39,961 nucleotides of DNA, from NCBI GenBank assembly GCA_016188155.1, contig JACPIH010000021.1, positions 1 through 39,961 of the forward strand. Reading direction: 5' to 3'. A model generated the notes under the pieces. The model saw only the letters and a program-made list of their open reading frames with translations. It was not told the origin of the DNA and did not search any database. Made by a program: the position numbers and the translations under genes. Origin of the DNA: Candidatus Woesearchaeota archaeon (GTDB taxonomy: Archaea; Nanobdellota; Nanobdellia; Woesearchaeales; UBA10216). This document shows, piece by piece, positions 27,952-37,182 of this stretch (the first letter of the stretch is position 1; each line of letters opens with the position of its first letter).

Positions 27952-30345
27952 TTACCTTCTGCCTGTTTTTCTCCTCAAATGCTCAAACAGTTCCTCGCCG
28001 CTTAGCCTTGAGTAATCTTTTTCGAGCTGCTCAAAAACAGCGTGAGGGTGGCTGTGGCTGCGGCTCTCTGGCTGGCGAGCGGGCTGTTGTGAATGTTGAG
28101 GCGGCTGCCCGGGCTGCCTATTCTGGCTGGTTTGGCGCTGCTGCGGGTACTGGTAAGGTCCGCCTCCTGAATGGCTGTACTCAAGCTTATGGTTGCCCCT
28201 GCCTTTTCTTTTCAGAGCTGAAACTAATGAGACTAAAGCGATTCCTGCAGCAATAATGATAAGGAAAACAGTTGCCTTTGCAGCCAAGCTGCTTCCGGGC
28301 TTTGATTTGGGATTCTTCGGGTCAGTGCCTTTCGCAACCTCCTTTCCATCATCAGCGCCATCATGGTCAGTGTCCTTAAGATTTGGTGAGGTTCCGGCTT
28401 CGAATTCTTTCAGGTTAGTTAAGCCATCATCGTCAGAATCAACCAATGCATCGCTGCTGCTAAAAGGGTTAAGGCCGTACTTCCTCTCCCACTCGTCAGG
28501 CATGCCGTCATTGTCGTTATCAGTGTCGCAAGCATCGCCTAGGCTGTCCTTGTCAGAGTCCTTCTGGTCTTTGTTGGACGCATCGCGGCAGTTGTCATCA
28601 ATGTTAAGTATTGTGTCGCCGTCAATGTCGTTAGCGTTAACGCACTTTCCGTTTGTGCCGCAAACTCCTGTGGTGCAGTCAGAATTCTCAATGCACTTCA
28701 GGCTTGCAGTGCACTTCTTATTCTTGACAGTAACGCAAAGCCCGCCGCAGTCAACGTCTGTTTCGCCAGCATCAAGGCGCTTGTTGGAGCATGGGCCTTC
28801 AGCCACGCACACGCTGTCAGTGCAGAGCAAGGTTTCGCAGTCAGAGGCTTTTTTGCACTTGCTGCCAAGGTCGCACTTCTTGCCGCATCCACCGCCACAG
28901 TCAATATCAGTCTCGTCCTGGTTCATGTAGCTGTCGGTGCAGTTTCCTGCTTTGCAGGTGCCAGAAACGCAAAAATTGTTTCTGCAGTCGCTGTTAATGC
29001 CACAGCTCTTGCCGTTTGCACATTTTGAGCTGCAGGTTCCCCCGCAGTCAACATCGGCCTCATCCCCATCTTTTATTCTGTCGCTGCAGGCATACTCCCT
29101 GTTAAGAAGCACGTTAACAGTGATACCCGTGCTGGTGGCAACATCTGTCCTCATGCCTGCCTTGTTCTGGGCGTAGGCCTGGACATAATACTTTTCGCCA
29201 TCCTTCAGCCTAAGGTCACGCACTGTTATGCTGCTGTCCTTTGTGGTTGTCCAGCCCTGCACGAGCCTTCCGGAGAAGTCCTCGACTATTGAGTAATTGT
29301 AGAAGTCGATGCCGCTTTCAGCATCTTCTGCCTTGAACTTTATGGCTATGCGGTCTAGATAGTATGTGAAGCCTTCCTCAACACCCTTCAATTCCTGAGA
29401 GTCATTTACCTCGAAAGAAGTGGGGGGGCTGTTGTCAACCGAAAAGGAGGTTTCTGCGGTTGCTTCCTTAGGGCCTTCGAAAAGGCACTTTACGTAGTAC
29501 TTGTACTGCCTTGGCTCAAGCTTCAGAGTAACCTGGTGGTTAACAGTGGTTAAAGAGAAATTTCCGTTTGTTTCCTTGTATTCTGTAGTGTTGCCATAGC
29601 TGCACACAGACTTCTTGTTTGTGGTTACAGAAAGGTTGACTTCCTTCGAGGTTGTCGCAAGGCCGCTCGTGGGCAGAATCTCAGAAACCGCTGGCAGAAC
29701 TGAGGTATCAACGCTAAACGCTATTCTTGAAATTGGCGAGGTCAGCTGGGCCAGGTTGCGGCAGCTAACATTGTAGGCGTAAGATGTCTTGTCAGACAAA
29801 CCAGAAATCGCGGCTTCGTGGTAGTTCTCATAGTTCGCCTTGTCTACGTCATTTACCTTGAAGAAGTTTCGCATCGATTCGTAAGTGTAAAATTCTGCAT
29901 CGTACTTGCAACTCGTGTTCTCATTAGTCTCAACAACCAGCTTAGTTTGCAGCGGCGTTTCAATTACCTGCGATGGGGAAGCAATAGCCTTTACGATTGC
30001 TGGCGGTGAGCTATCAACAGAGAGGTCAAAATTCCCCTTCTCGGCATTTGAGCATTCAACGTAAAACTTGTACTGCTGGCCGGTATCCGGAAGGTTGAAG
30101 TTGAGCAGCTTATGGGTAGTTGCGCCTGTTTCTGTGAACGCAGTCATCTCAGCAAAGCTCTTTTCAAAGGGGCTGCTGTACTTGCAGGTTGCAGCAGCAG
30201 AGCTGGTTACAGTGACGTTGAAGATTGACTGGTTCGCAACACTGAATTTAGGCTCTGTCAGTGAGACAGCAGCAGAAACAAAAGAAGGAACGACCAACAG
30301 CGCAATAAGGATTGCAACTGCTAGCGCTAAAGCCCCTTTTTTCAT
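27952..30345 (-). CDS. Large surface protein with Cys-rich modules and thrombospondin-3-like Ca-binding repeats
   Basis: A 797-residue product with a signal peptide (about 1-25, ending VPSFVSAA) and several beta-sandwich-like domains (about 26-410). Three cysteine modules sharing DETDIDCGGGC-type cores follow (about 420-570), then calcium-binding repeats rich in DxDxDG (DIDGDTILNIDDNC; DSDKDSLGDACDTDNDNDGM; DSDDDGLTNLKEFE). One TM helix (about 690-710) leads to a cytoplasmic tail that is Gln/Pro/His-rich and ends in a charged helix. Role: probably an adhesin or envelope protein whose ectodomain is stabilised by Ca2+ and disulfides. The partner of the tail helix is unknown. Confidence 0.82.
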   Translation of the reverse strand: MKKGALALAVAILIALLVVPSFVSAAVSLTEPKFSVANQSIFNVTVTSSAAATCKYSSPFEKSFAEMTAFTETGATTHKLLNFNLPDTGQQYKFYVECSNAEKGNFDLSVDSSPPAIVKAIASPSQVIETPLQTKLVVETNENTSCKYDAEFYTYESMRNFFKVNDVDKANYENYHEAAISGLSDKTSYAYNVSCRNLAQLTSPISRIAFSVDTSVLPAVSEILPTSGLATTSKEVNLSVTTNKKSVCSYGNTTEYKETNGNFSLTTVNHQVTLKLEPRQYKYYVKCLFEGPKEATAETSFSVDNSPPTSFEVNDSQELKGVEEGFTYYLDRIAIKFKAEDAESGIDFYNYSIVEDFSGRLVQGWTTTKDSSITVRDLRLKDGEKYYVQAYAQNKAGMRTDVATSTGITVNVLLNREYACSDRIKDGDEADVDCGGTCSSKCANGKSCGINSDCRNNFCVSGTCKAGNCTDSYMNQDETDIDCGGGCGKKCDLGSKCKKASDCETLLCTDSVCVAEGPCSNKRLDAGETDVDCGGLCVTVKNKKCTASLKCIENSDCTTGVCGTNGKCVNANDIDGDTILNIDDNCRDASNKDQKDSDKDSLGDACDTDNDNDGMPDEWERKYGLNPFSSSDALVDSDDDGLTNLKEFEAGTSPNLKDTDHDGADDGKEVAKGTDPKNPKSKPGSSLAAKATVFLIIIAAGIALVSLVSALKRKGRGNHKLEYSHSGGGPYQYPQQRQTSQNRQPGQPPQHSQQPARQPESRSHSHPHAVFEQLEKDYSRLSGEELFEHLRRKTGRR

Positions 30346-30366
30346 ACAAGCAATGACAGCGATTTT

Positions 30367-31314
30367 TTAGTATATAAAACTTTGTAACTTTTGTGGATGC
30401 TGCACTGCGGCAACAGCTGGACTTTTCAAGGAATTAACGTAAATGCACGCCTTGCACAGCTCATTGCTTGAAGGCTCGCCGCAGCCGCGGCAGTAGCTTA
30501 TGCTTGAGGACGCAGCGTATTTCTCCTTTAGCTTTGGCAGAACCTTAATGAAATTGCTGACTATGTTCTGCTTTGCACCTGGATGCTGCTGCTCCAGGCC
30601 GTTAATAAAGTCCCTTATCGCTGCCCTGAAGGAGATGCGGGCGTGAGGGCACTCGTTGAACCGGATTCCAAAATTCTGCAGGAAAGCGTAGGCTGCGACC
30701 TCCTTCTCATGGCAGAAGTAAAGCGGCTTCACCCTTTGCACAAACTTCCTGCTCTCAACAACTCCAGTAAGGGGCCCGAGCCTGGCAGCCAGCTCGAGGT
30801 TACCCTTCATGAAATTCATCACAATCGACTGGGCTTCGTCATCGAGGTTATGGCCTGTGGCAATCCTCGTAAAGCCCTTTGCCCCGGTGTTCAGGAGGTA
30901 TCTTCGTAGTGTGCCGCAGATGTTGCATGGCAGCACATCAACCTTCTTCAGGGCATCATGCAACGAAAAGCCAAATGTCTCTTTGTACGACAAAGTTTTC
31001 AGAGGAATATTGTTGCGGCTGCAGAAGCTGCTGAGGTCTTCCAGCGTAACGTTGCGGTAGCCTGGGATGCCCTCGTCAATGGCCAGAGCGGTCACGTTGC
31101 CAAACCATTTATTAAGAAGATAAAGGACTGTGGTGCTGTCCTTGCCGCCGCTGCACGCAACAATAACCCTGTCTTTTTTGCTGATAAGCTTGTATTTCTT
31201 TACCGTTGCGGCCACTTTTGACTCGAAATAGCTAATAAAGTGGCTCTTGCAGTAGGGTTTTGTCACGTTTATAACCGCAGATTCGCCGCATTTGCTGTGG
31301 CTGCAATTTACCAT
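30367..31314 (-). CDS. TtuA/Ncs6-family tRNA 2-thiolation protein
   Basis: A 315-residue ATP pyrophosphatase-type enzyme that adenylates uridine or ribothymidine in tRNA and inserts sulfur (TtuA/Ncs6/Ctu1). The N-terminal zinc finger is C4, C9, C22, H25; the PP-loop is VACSGGKDST (51-61). Then come CNICGTLRR, ATGHNLDDEAQSIVMNF and a C-terminal zinc finger (YCRGCGEPSSNELCKACIY). An upstream in-frame ATG (31425) lies inside the divergent gatB coding region, so ATG 31314 is correct. It lies 24 nt from the box shared with gatB. The ubiquitin-like sulfur donor is not in the window, though an E1-like enzyme is (5208-6212). Confidence 0.92.
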   Translation of the reverse strand: MVNCSHSKCGESAVINVTKPYCKSHFISYFESKVAATVKKYKLISKKDRVIVACSGGKDSTTVLYLLNKWFGNVTALAIDEGIPGYRNVTLEDLSSFCSRNNIPLKTLSYKETFGFSLHDALKKVDVLPCNICGTLRRYLLNTGAKGFTRIATGHNLDDEAQSIVMNFMKGNLELAARLGPLTGVVESRKFVQRVKPLYFCHEKEVAAYAFLQNFGIRFNECPHARISFRAAIRDFINGLEQQHPGAKQNIVSNFIKVLPKLKEKYAASSSISYCRGCGEPSSNELCKACIYVNSLKSPAVAAVQHPQKLQSFIY

Positions 31315-31337
31315 CCCGCCTGATTGTTGTGGAAAAG

Positions 31338-31345
31338 TATAAAAA
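31338..31345. promoter_or_regulatory. Shared bidirectional TATA-like box, TtuA-like / gatB
   Basis: TATAAAAA on the plus strand and TTTTTATA on the minus strand, 25 nt from ATG 31370 and 24 nt from ATG 31314. It is the only AT-rich box in the 55-base gap. Confidence 0.55.
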
Positions 31346-31369
31346 GATTCGCAACAGGGCAGGAAAGAT

Positions 31370-32800
31370 ATGCAACAAATGTCAGTAACTGCAGGGAAAG
31401 ACAAACCTGCCGATTCTAACCGCAAAATAATGATAGGGCTGGAAGTCCACGGCTACCTCAACATGGCTGAGAGCAGGGCAAAGCTGTTCTGCAACTGTGC
31501 CATTAATGCAACTGCCGAGCCGAACACCACAATCTGCCCTGTTTGCACAGGCCAGCCTGGAAGCAAGCCCATGCTGCCGAACAGGGAGGCGATAGACAAA
31601 ATCGTTGCAATTGCTGCCATGCTGGACTGCAGGATAAATGAGAGGCTTATATTCCAGAGGAAGCACTACAGCTGGCCGGACATGCCTACTGGATACCAAA
31701 GGACTATGTCTGGCAGCTACTCAGTGCCTGTTGGGCAGGAAGGCAGCTTCCTGGGAATTGGGATTGAGGAAGTGCACCTTGAGGAAGACCCGGCAAGGTG
31801 GGACCCTGAAACAGGCCAGGTTGACTACAACCGAAGCGGATACCCGCTTGTTGAGATTGTCACAAAGCCGGATTTTGCATCATCAGAAGAGGTGAGGGTG
31901 TGGCTCAGGAGGCTTACTGCAACATTAAGCTACATAAAAGCCGTAAACCCGGACCTGGGAATCAAGTCTGATGTCAACGTTTCTGTTGCTCCTGATTTCG
32001 GAAGGGTTGAAATAAAAAACGTAAACTCGTTCAGGAGCATAGTAAGGGCCATTGAATATGAAACGGCAAGGCAGCAGCGCGAGGTAAAAGAAGGCAAGAA
32101 AGTCTCCATGGAAACAAGGGCATGGCGCGATGGCGAGGGCATTAGCGTCTTCATGAGGCAGAAGGAGACCGCTGTGGATTACATGTTCATTCCGGACCCT
32201 GACCTTCCAGCCGTAAAAGTTACGGCATCTGAGATTAAGAAAATAGCCGAAAAGCTGCCTGAAAAACCAGCAGCAAAAATAGAGAAATACGTCAAGCAGT
32301 GGAAGATTGACCACGTCGATGCTGAAGTATTAAGTTCAGAAATACTTCTGGCTGGGCTGTTTGAAAAGGTTGCTGTTGTTGTCAATCCGATTCTGGCGGC
32401 AAGGTGGCTCAGAAGGGAGCTGCTGCGTGTTTTGAATTACAACAAAAAAGAGCTGGAAGAGGTAAAACTGGATGAAAGGCACATGATTCAGCTGCTGAAG
32501 CTTGTTGAAAGCCGCAGGATAACAGACGAAACAGCAAAGGGCATTCTGGAAAAGCTTGTTGAGAAACAGTTTGATGTAGGGGAGTATGTAAGGAAAAATA
32601 ACCTATTCGCAGTTGCCGCAACTGATATTTTGGAAAAGTACTGCGAGGAAGCCATAGCAGAGAACCCGCAGGCAGTTGCCGACTTTAAAAACGGCAAAGA
32701 AAAAGCGCTGAACTTCATTATAGGTTCGGTCATGAAAAAATCAAGGGGAAAGGCAACTCCGCAGCAGGTTACTGAGATACTTAAGCGGCTGATAAAGTGA
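31370..32800 (+). CDS. gatB: Asp/Glu-tRNA amidotransferase subunit B
   Basis: A 476-residue subunit of the GatCAB complex that converts misacylated Asp-tRNA(Asn) or Glu-tRNA(Gln) to the amide form. Motifs: MIGLEVHGYLNM at the start, the zinc site LFCNC with TTICPVCTGQPGSKPMLPN, the catalytic-region RKHYSWPDMPTGYQRT, and EDPARWDPETGQVDYNRSG. The C-terminal YqeY-like helical tail ends KAAPQQ-like TPQQVTEILKRLIK. Length is normal. ATG 31370 or 31379 start; the former lies 25 nt from the TATA box. gatA and gatC are not nearby. A hydrolase gene follows one base after the stop. Confidence 0.95.
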   Translation: MQQMSVTAGKDKPADSNRKIMIGLEVHGYLNMAESRAKLFCNCAINATAEPNTTICPVCTGQPGSKPMLPNREAIDKIVAIAAMLDCRINERLIFQRKHYSWPDMPTGYQRTMSGSYSVPVGQEGSFLGIGIEEVHLEEDPARWDPETGQVDYNRSGYPLVEIVTKPDFASSEEVRVWLRRLTATLSYIKAVNPDLGIKSDVNVSVAPDFGRVEIKNVNSFRSIVRAIEYETARQQREVKEGKKVSMETRAWRDGEGISVFMRQKETAVDYMFIPDPDLPAVKVTASEIKKIAEKLPEKPAAKIEKYVKQWKIDHVDAEVLSSEILLAGLFEKVAVVVNPILAARWLRRELLRVLNYNKKELEEVKLDERHMIQLLKLVESRRITDETAKGILEKLVEKQFDVGEYVRKNNLFAVAATDILEKYCEEAIAENPQAVADFKNGKEKALNFIIGSVMKKSRGKATPQQVTEILKRLIK

Positions 32801-32801
32801 A

Positions 32802-33374
32802 ATGACAAACTTCATTCTGATTCACAGCACAGGCGGCAACCCTAGCGAGGTATTTTACCCTTGGCTACGGAAAGAGCTGGAAAAGAAGAAGCACAAAGTC
32901 TATGCCCCGTTCTTCCCGACACCAATAGGGCAAACGCTTGAAAACTGGATGCGGGAGTTTGAGCCGTACTGGGAATTTGTCAATGAAGAAACAATTTTTG
33001 TTGGCAGAAGCATCGGGCCCGCTTTCATACTTAGACTGCTCGAAAGGACTGATGTTAAAGTCAAAGCCGCATTTCTTATAGCAGGATTCTGCTCAGACAT
33101 AGACCTAGACGAGTTCAAGCCCCTGACATATTCTTTTATCAAAAAGCCATTCAACTGGCAGAAGATAAGGAAAAACTGCGGCAGGTTTTTTGTTTACAAC
33201 TCAGACAACGACCCATATGTTCCTTTAGAAAGAGGTGAAGAGTTGGCAAATAACCTAGGCACAGAACTGGCTCTAGTGAAAGGAGCTGAACACTTCTGGT
33301 TTAAGAAGTTTCCAAAGATTTTAGATGATATCCGAAAATGTTGCCAGGTTAAAAATTTCAGGAAAAGCGTATAA
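32802..33374 (+). CDS. Alpha/beta hydrolase of the RBBP9/YdeN family
   Basis: A 190-residue serine hydrolase-like protein. The nucleophile is in FVGRSIGPAFI (GxSxG), the acid in YNSDNDPYVPL and the histidine in GAEHFWF. The N-terminal HSTGGNPSEVFYPWLRKELE provides the oxyanion region. The substrate is unknown; relatives include small serine hydrolases of no fixed role. Its ATG follows the gatB stop after a single base, so it is co-transcribed, with no obvious functional link. It is probably cytoplasmic. Confidence 0.82.
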   Translation: MTNFILIHSTGGNPSEVFYPWLRKELEKKKHKVYAPFFPTPIGQTLENWMREFEPYWEFVNEETIFVGRSIGPAFILRLLERTDVKVKAAFLIAGFCSDIDLDEFKPLTYSFIKKPFNWQKIRKNCGRFFVYNSDNDPYVPLERGEELANNLGTELALVKGAEHFWFKKFPKILDDIRKCCQVKNFRKSV

Positions 33375-33498
33375 TTTTCACAAAAACAGCTTTTTCTCGT
33401 AAAGTTTCTTGGCAACAACGAATATTTTGCGAATTCTCCGTCGTATTTTCGGCTTTTTCGCCGCAAACCACTTTAAGTTCTAAAACACGTTGTAGTCC

Positions 33499-34839
33499 AT
33501 GCAGCGCAAAAACAACGATAACAGAAACTCGTTACATGCGAAGCGAAGCCACGCCTTGAATGAGGCAATAGCTGCCGCAAAAGAGAACAAAAGCGAGCTT
33601 GAGATAATAATCAGGGCTGAAGAGGGAAGGAAAGAGGATGTTGCAAGGCAGCTGCAGAGGATAGGCACAGTAAGGCACGTTTATGAGCTTGTTCCATACC
33701 TGAGCCTGAGGTGTGATGCAGACTACGCTGACATTCTGAGGAAGGCCTCTTCAGGCAAGGTCAGTGACAGCGTGTTTGAGAAGGGCTTCAGGAGCATAAT
33801 CTCGGCAATAACTGCTGTTGATGTTTCTAACAATTTCACGATTCCAAAATTATCGGCTGCAGCAGTGGTTATTCCAAAACCGAGAATTCAGACAGGGTTG
33901 TGGAACCTTGAAGCGATTGGTGCGTATGAGGCAAAGCAATATGGCAGCGGTGAAGGCGTATCTGTTGCAGTTATTGACAGCGGCGTTGACTATAACCACA
34001 GCCAGCTGAGGCAGAGGTTTGGCAGCGTAAAAGGCTACGACTTTGTCAGGAATAATGATGAGCCATTGGATGAGAATGGCCATGGCACTCATGTTTCTGG
34101 AATTGCGGCAGCTGCTGATTACGGCATTGCAACATCGTGCAGGCTTTATTCTGTGAGGGTGCTTGATGCAAATGGTTCAGGGACTGAGGCAGATGCCATA
34201 GCTGGTATAGAATGGTGCATCAAAAACGGCATTGCCGTTGCAAACATGAGCTTTGGCGGGCCGGTCGCGTCGCAGGCGCTGGAAGAGATTTGCCAGTATG
34301 CCTGGCAGCAGGGAATCCTTCTTGTTGCGGCTGCAGGCAACAACGGCTACGGCGCAAACTACCCTGCTGCCTTTGGCGAGCCGGTGATAGCCGTTGCCGC
34401 TGTTGACGAAAACCTTGAGCACCCTGACTTCAGCAGCATCTGGGAAACAAACGACATTTCAGCCCCAGGCGTCGGTATAGCTTCAACTTATATCAATGAG
34501 GGCTACGCAAGGCTGTCAGGTACTTCTATGGCAGCCCCGCACGTTACAGGCAGCCTTGCACTGGCCCTTTCAATTGCATCTGGCGAAGAGGAGAGCCTTG
34601 AAGAAATTATGAAAGAAACAGCTGACAAAAAAGGCGAGCCGGACGTATTCGGGGCAGGCGTTATCAGAGCTGATAGGATAGCTAAATATCTTACAGAGCA
34701 TCAGCATCAGAATGGAAGGTACAAATTGCCGCTGCCGCAGCTTGCAAAAAATTATTTGCAGCTTGAGAAAGCAGCTGATGCCGCACTGAACAGCTTCGTA
34801 AAAGATGCCGCTGCCGAAGTAAGGAGGTGGCTACGATGA
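33499..34839 (+). CDS. Subtilisin-family serine protease without signal peptide
   Basis: A 446-residue S8 peptidase. The catalytic triad is visible: Asp in VAVIDSGVDYNHSQL, His in NGHGTHVSGIAAAA and Ser in LSGTSMAAPHVTGSLA. The N-terminal 130 residues resemble an inhibitor-like propeptide (ELEIIIRAEEGRKEDVARQL, then RIGTVRHVYELVPY). No signal peptide or TM helix is visible, so it looks intracellular, or is exported by an unusual route. The C-terminal 60 residues form a helical extension. A TATA-like CTTTAAG lies 21-28 nt upstream. It overlaps the next small gene in ATGA style. Confidence 0.9.
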   Translation: MQRKNNDNRNSLHAKRSHALNEAIAAAKENKSELEIIIRAEEGRKEDVARQLQRIGTVRHVYELVPYLSLRCDADYADILRKASSGKVSDSVFEKGFRSIISAITAVDVSNNFTIPKLSAAAVVIPKPRIQTGLWNLEAIGAYEAKQYGSGEGVSVAVIDSGVDYNHSQLRQRFGSVKGYDFVRNNDEPLDENGHGTHVSGIAAAADYGIATSCRLYSVRVLDANGSGTEADAIAGIEWCIKNGIAVANMSFGGPVASQALEEICQYAWQQGILLVAAAGNNGYGANYPAAFGEPVIAVAAVDENLEHPDFSSIWETNDISAPGVGIASTYINEGYARLSGTSMAAPHVTGSLALALSIASGEEESLEEIMKETADKKGEPDVFGAGVIRADRIAKYLTEHQHQNGRYKLPLPQLAKNYLQLEKAADAALNSFVKDAAAEVRRWLR

Positions 34840-35156
34840 GCGGAACAAGGCCAGAGCTTGAACGCATGGTTCAGGATAACTACATTATTTACGTGCAGCG
34901 CGACGCAGCAAAGGCAAAGCCAGAGGCCGATGCAGAAAGGCTGCAAATGTTCAAAACGCTTATTGAACGGACAGAGCAGCTCCAGCAGCAGTACGGGGAA
35001 GGCACATTCATCTGCTACAGAAGGTTTGAATACCTGAAGGCGATAGCTGCCGTAATAAAAGACAACAGCATCGTTGATGCGCTAAAGAGCGAGGGCTATG
35101 TTGTTGAGAAACAGGGAATCATGAGAGCACAGCAACAAGAACTGGAACATGATTAA
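34836..35156 (+). CDS. Small hypothetical protein coupled to the subtilase, 106 residues
   Basis: Not recognised. A charged helical protein (SGTRPELERMVQDNYIIYVQ; DAERLQMFKTLIERTEQLQQ) with a short alpha/beta stretch near EGYVVEKQG. The start ATG 34836 overlaps the protease stop (ATGA) and is preceded by the strong ribosome-binding site AAGGAGGTG at correct spacing, which rules out the longer start at 34827. Its coupling to the protease suggests a regulator, inhibitor or adaptor, which is inference only. It overlaps the mre11 3' end by four bases convergently. Confidence 0.68.
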   Translation: MSGTRPELERMVQDNYIIYVQRDAAKAKPEADAERLQMFKTLIERTEQLQQQYGEGTFICYRRFEYLKAIAAVIKDNSIVDALKSEGYVVEKQGIMRAQQQELEHD

Positions 35157-36391
35157 AGGCGAATGCCAAGAACACTTGCAAAATCAGCCCTGACGCGCTT
35201 CTCAAAATCAGCGACTGTCTCGCCTTCCTCTTTTTCCTTTGCGAGGATGTGAAGCAGCTTATGGGCAATCTCTTTTTCCTTATCGGCGCTAAAAGCCTTT
35301 GACTGGCCCACGTGCTCGCCAATCAGCTTCTGCTCAATGTCCTCAACGCTGTGGTAGTCAACCTTGACCTCTTCAAAATCCTCGCCTGAAAGCTTGCTGA
35401 TGTTCCGGGTAACGTAAACCGCGCCCTTGCCATAAGCGGCATCAAAAAACTGCTTGAAGTTAATGTCCCCGGGCTTCCCTGACTTTAGCGTACCAGCCAC
35501 CCTCAGGAGAACTATCGTGTTGTAAAATTCCTTGCGTTCAACAGCCGAGAGCAGCTCGCTGCTAACCTCCCCAGGACTCTTCTTATCAGCATCAATGGCA
35601 ACGGTGAAAACATTGTGGATGATTATTGGATGATGAGTTATTTTTACGCCGCTCGCATCATTGCTGCTTTCTGCCTCAACTATGTAGAAGCCGCCGCTGC
35701 CAAGAAGCTCAAGTTCATCAAAGCTGTTCGGAAAAAGAGGCCCGGGCATTGTTATCAGGCCATAACCCTTAACGTTCCTCTCGAAAACCCTGTGGATGTG
35801 GCCCCCGGCGTAGTAGCCAAAGCCCTTCGGAAACATTGCCAGGGGAACAGCCTCCATCTGCTCCAGGCCCTTCGGCTTGAACTCCTCAATCGCTGTGTGG
35901 AACATGAAAATCTTGAAGCCAGGCTCCTTCTCAAGACTTTCCAGAAGAAGCTGCTCATAGTAATGCTTGTCCAGCATGCCCTTCTTCCCGCCAATCCCAG
36001 TTATCTTGGCGCCTGTTCTTTCATCAACCGTGAACTTTAACTCTATTTTTCCATCATCATTGCTGCTGCCACGCATTACATTCGTGAAAAGCCCTGCGTT
36101 CTCAAGCACATCAAGCATTGTTTTGCCTGTTGGCGAGTAGTCGTGGCTGCCTGGGATAATGTAAACCGGAAGCTTCCTGTCACTCAGTTCTTTTAATTTG
36201 CTGGTGACCTCCTTAAGCCTGTCAATTGACGGCAGCGAGGTGTTGAAGAAATCACCTGAGATAAGGATGAAGTCAACGCACTTTTCAATACAAATGTCAA
36301 TGGCCTTGGCAAAAGCCCTGGTGCTGGCCTCCGCAAGCCTGTCATCAGCCCATGAACCTATATGGATGTCTGCAAAGTGCGCAAATTTCAT
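35153..36391 (-). CDS. mre11: DNA double-strand break repair nuclease Mre11
   Basis: A 412-residue manganese-dependent nuclease of the SbcD/Mre11 type, which with Rad50 processes DNA ends. Metal-binding motifs: FADIHIG (D8, H10), LISGDFFNTSLPS (D47), IPGSHDYSPTG, MFHTAIEEF and GGHIHRVFER. The C-terminal cap and Rad50-binding part are divergent. Start ATG 36391 is the conserved MKFAHFADIH. A GTTAAAAAC box lies about 22 nt upstream, just inside a set of ACTG-type repeats (36428-36458). Rad50, usually adjacent in archaea, is not next to it here. Confidence 0.93.
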   Translation of the reverse strand: MKFAHFADIHIGSWADDRLAEASTRAFAKAIDICIEKCVDFILISGDFFNTSLPSIDRLKEVTSKLKELSDRKLPVYIIPGSHDYSPTGKTMLDVLENAGLFTNVMRGSSNDDGKIELKFTVDERTGAKITGIGGKKGMLDKHYYEQLLLESLEKEPGFKIFMFHTAIEEFKPKGLEQMEAVPLAMFPKGFGYYAGGHIHRVFERNVKGYGLITMPGPLFPNSFDELELLGSGGFYIVEAESSNDASGVKITHHPIIIHNVFTVAIDADKKSPGEVSSELLSAVERKEFYNTIVLLRVAGTLKSGKPGDINFKQFFDAAYGKGAVYVTRNISKLSGEDFEEVKVDYHSVEDIEQKLIGEHVGQSKAFSADKEKEIAHKLLHILAKEKEEGETVADFEKRVRADFASVLGIRL

Positions 36392-36427
36392 GAGATTTGG
36401 GAATACTGCGGCGTTTTTAACGTTTTT

Positions 36428-36458
36428 GTACTGTTAAACTGTACTGCTTGTTCAGTAT
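36428..36458. promoter_or_regulatory. Repeated GTACTG motifs between mre11 and the Lrp-like gene
   Basis: GTACTG occurs at 36428 and 36441, and the reverse-oriented CAGTAT at 36453. The set lies just upstream of the mre11 TATA-like box, on the side of the divergent Lrp-like regulator. It could be an operator, but with only three imperfect units this is weak. The rest of 36392-36613 is AT-rich with no convincing gene. Confidence 0.28.
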
Positions 36459-36613
36459 AAGACACCTTATACCCCTTATGAAAAAAGATTATCTAATTCT
36501 TTGGACAATATACGGTTTAGGCATAAGATGTTTCGGCAACAACCGCGAATTATTCGCTGTTGCAGAATAAAAGCCAGGCCGTAAGAAAAACGATTGAAAA
36601 AGAGGTGGTTTTG

Positions 36614-37132
36614 ATGATAGAGAAGGATAATGCGGTGCTTCTGGCGCATTTGCGCAGGAACGCCAGGATTAAGCTAACTGCAATTAGCAGGAAGACAGAC
36701 GTGCCCGTGTCAACGATATTTGAGAAGATAAACGGCCCACTGCGAAGCTACGTGCAAAGGTACACCTGCCTGCTAAACAACAGCGAAATAGGGTTTAGCT
36801 CAAGAGCCACAATAATACTGAAGGTTGACAAGGAACAGAAGGCCGAGATAGGGCAGCACCTTGAAAGGCACCCAAACGTGAACTCCCTATACAGGATAAA
36901 CAACGGCTACGACTTTATGCTGGACGTGATATTCAAGCAGATGATGGACCTTGAGGAATTCATCGAGCAGCTTGAGCGCAGGTTCAGGATAAAGCACAAG
37001 GAAGTCTACTTTATCATCAGCGAGGTAAAGCAGGAAAGCTTCCTTTCGGATCCGGAAGCAGTCAAGCTTGTTCTGGAAAAGCAGCAGGACTCTCAAGGCC
37101 CAGCCAAAAAAAGCCGCCGCACAGCTAAGTAA
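36614..37132 (+). CDS. Lrp/AsnC-like transcriptional regulator
   Basis: A 172-residue protein. The N-terminal winged helix-turn-helix (AVLLAHLRRNARIKLTAISR, then KTDVPVSTIFEKI) is followed by an alpha/beta ligand-binding part (ATIILKVDKEQKAEIGQHLE; NVNSLYRINNGYDFMLDVIF; DLEEFIEQLERRFRIKHKEV) in the manner of Lrp/AsnC effector domains. It may regulate amino-acid or DNA-repair genes; the divergent mre11 is the nearest candidate. The longer TTG frame at 36560 is rejected because GAGGTGG lies just before ATG 36614. The C-terminus is a basic, disordered tail. Confidence 0.8.
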   Translation: MIEKDNAVLLAHLRRNARIKLTAISRKTDVPVSTIFEKINGPLRSYVQRYTCLLNNSEIGFSSRATIILKVDKEQKAEIGQHLERHPNVNSLYRINNGYDFMLDVIFKQMMDLEEFIEQLERRFRIKHKEVYFIISEVKQESFLSDPEAVKLVLEKQQDSQGPAKKSRRTAK

Positions 37133-37182
37133 AGGCAGCAAAACCACAAAATATTAATACGTGTATGTTTAAACGTATGTTT

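Noticed and set aside
28193-28930. Long plus-strand frame opposite the 797-residue surface protein
   Set aside because: Serine- and leucine-rich shadow caused by the Asp/Gly/Cys-rich codons of the real gene on the other strand.
33420-33470. Hairpin (TTTGCG/CGCAAA) before the subtilase gene as a regulatory RNA
   Set aside because: The stem is only six pairs with a long loop, and it lies directly upstream of the TATA box, so it would not be transcribed with the gene.
36478-36570. A 30-codon frame starting ATGAAAAAAGAT upstream of the Lrp-like gene
   Set aside because: No ribosome-binding site or TATA box at a fitting distance, atypical composition and no recognisable domain.
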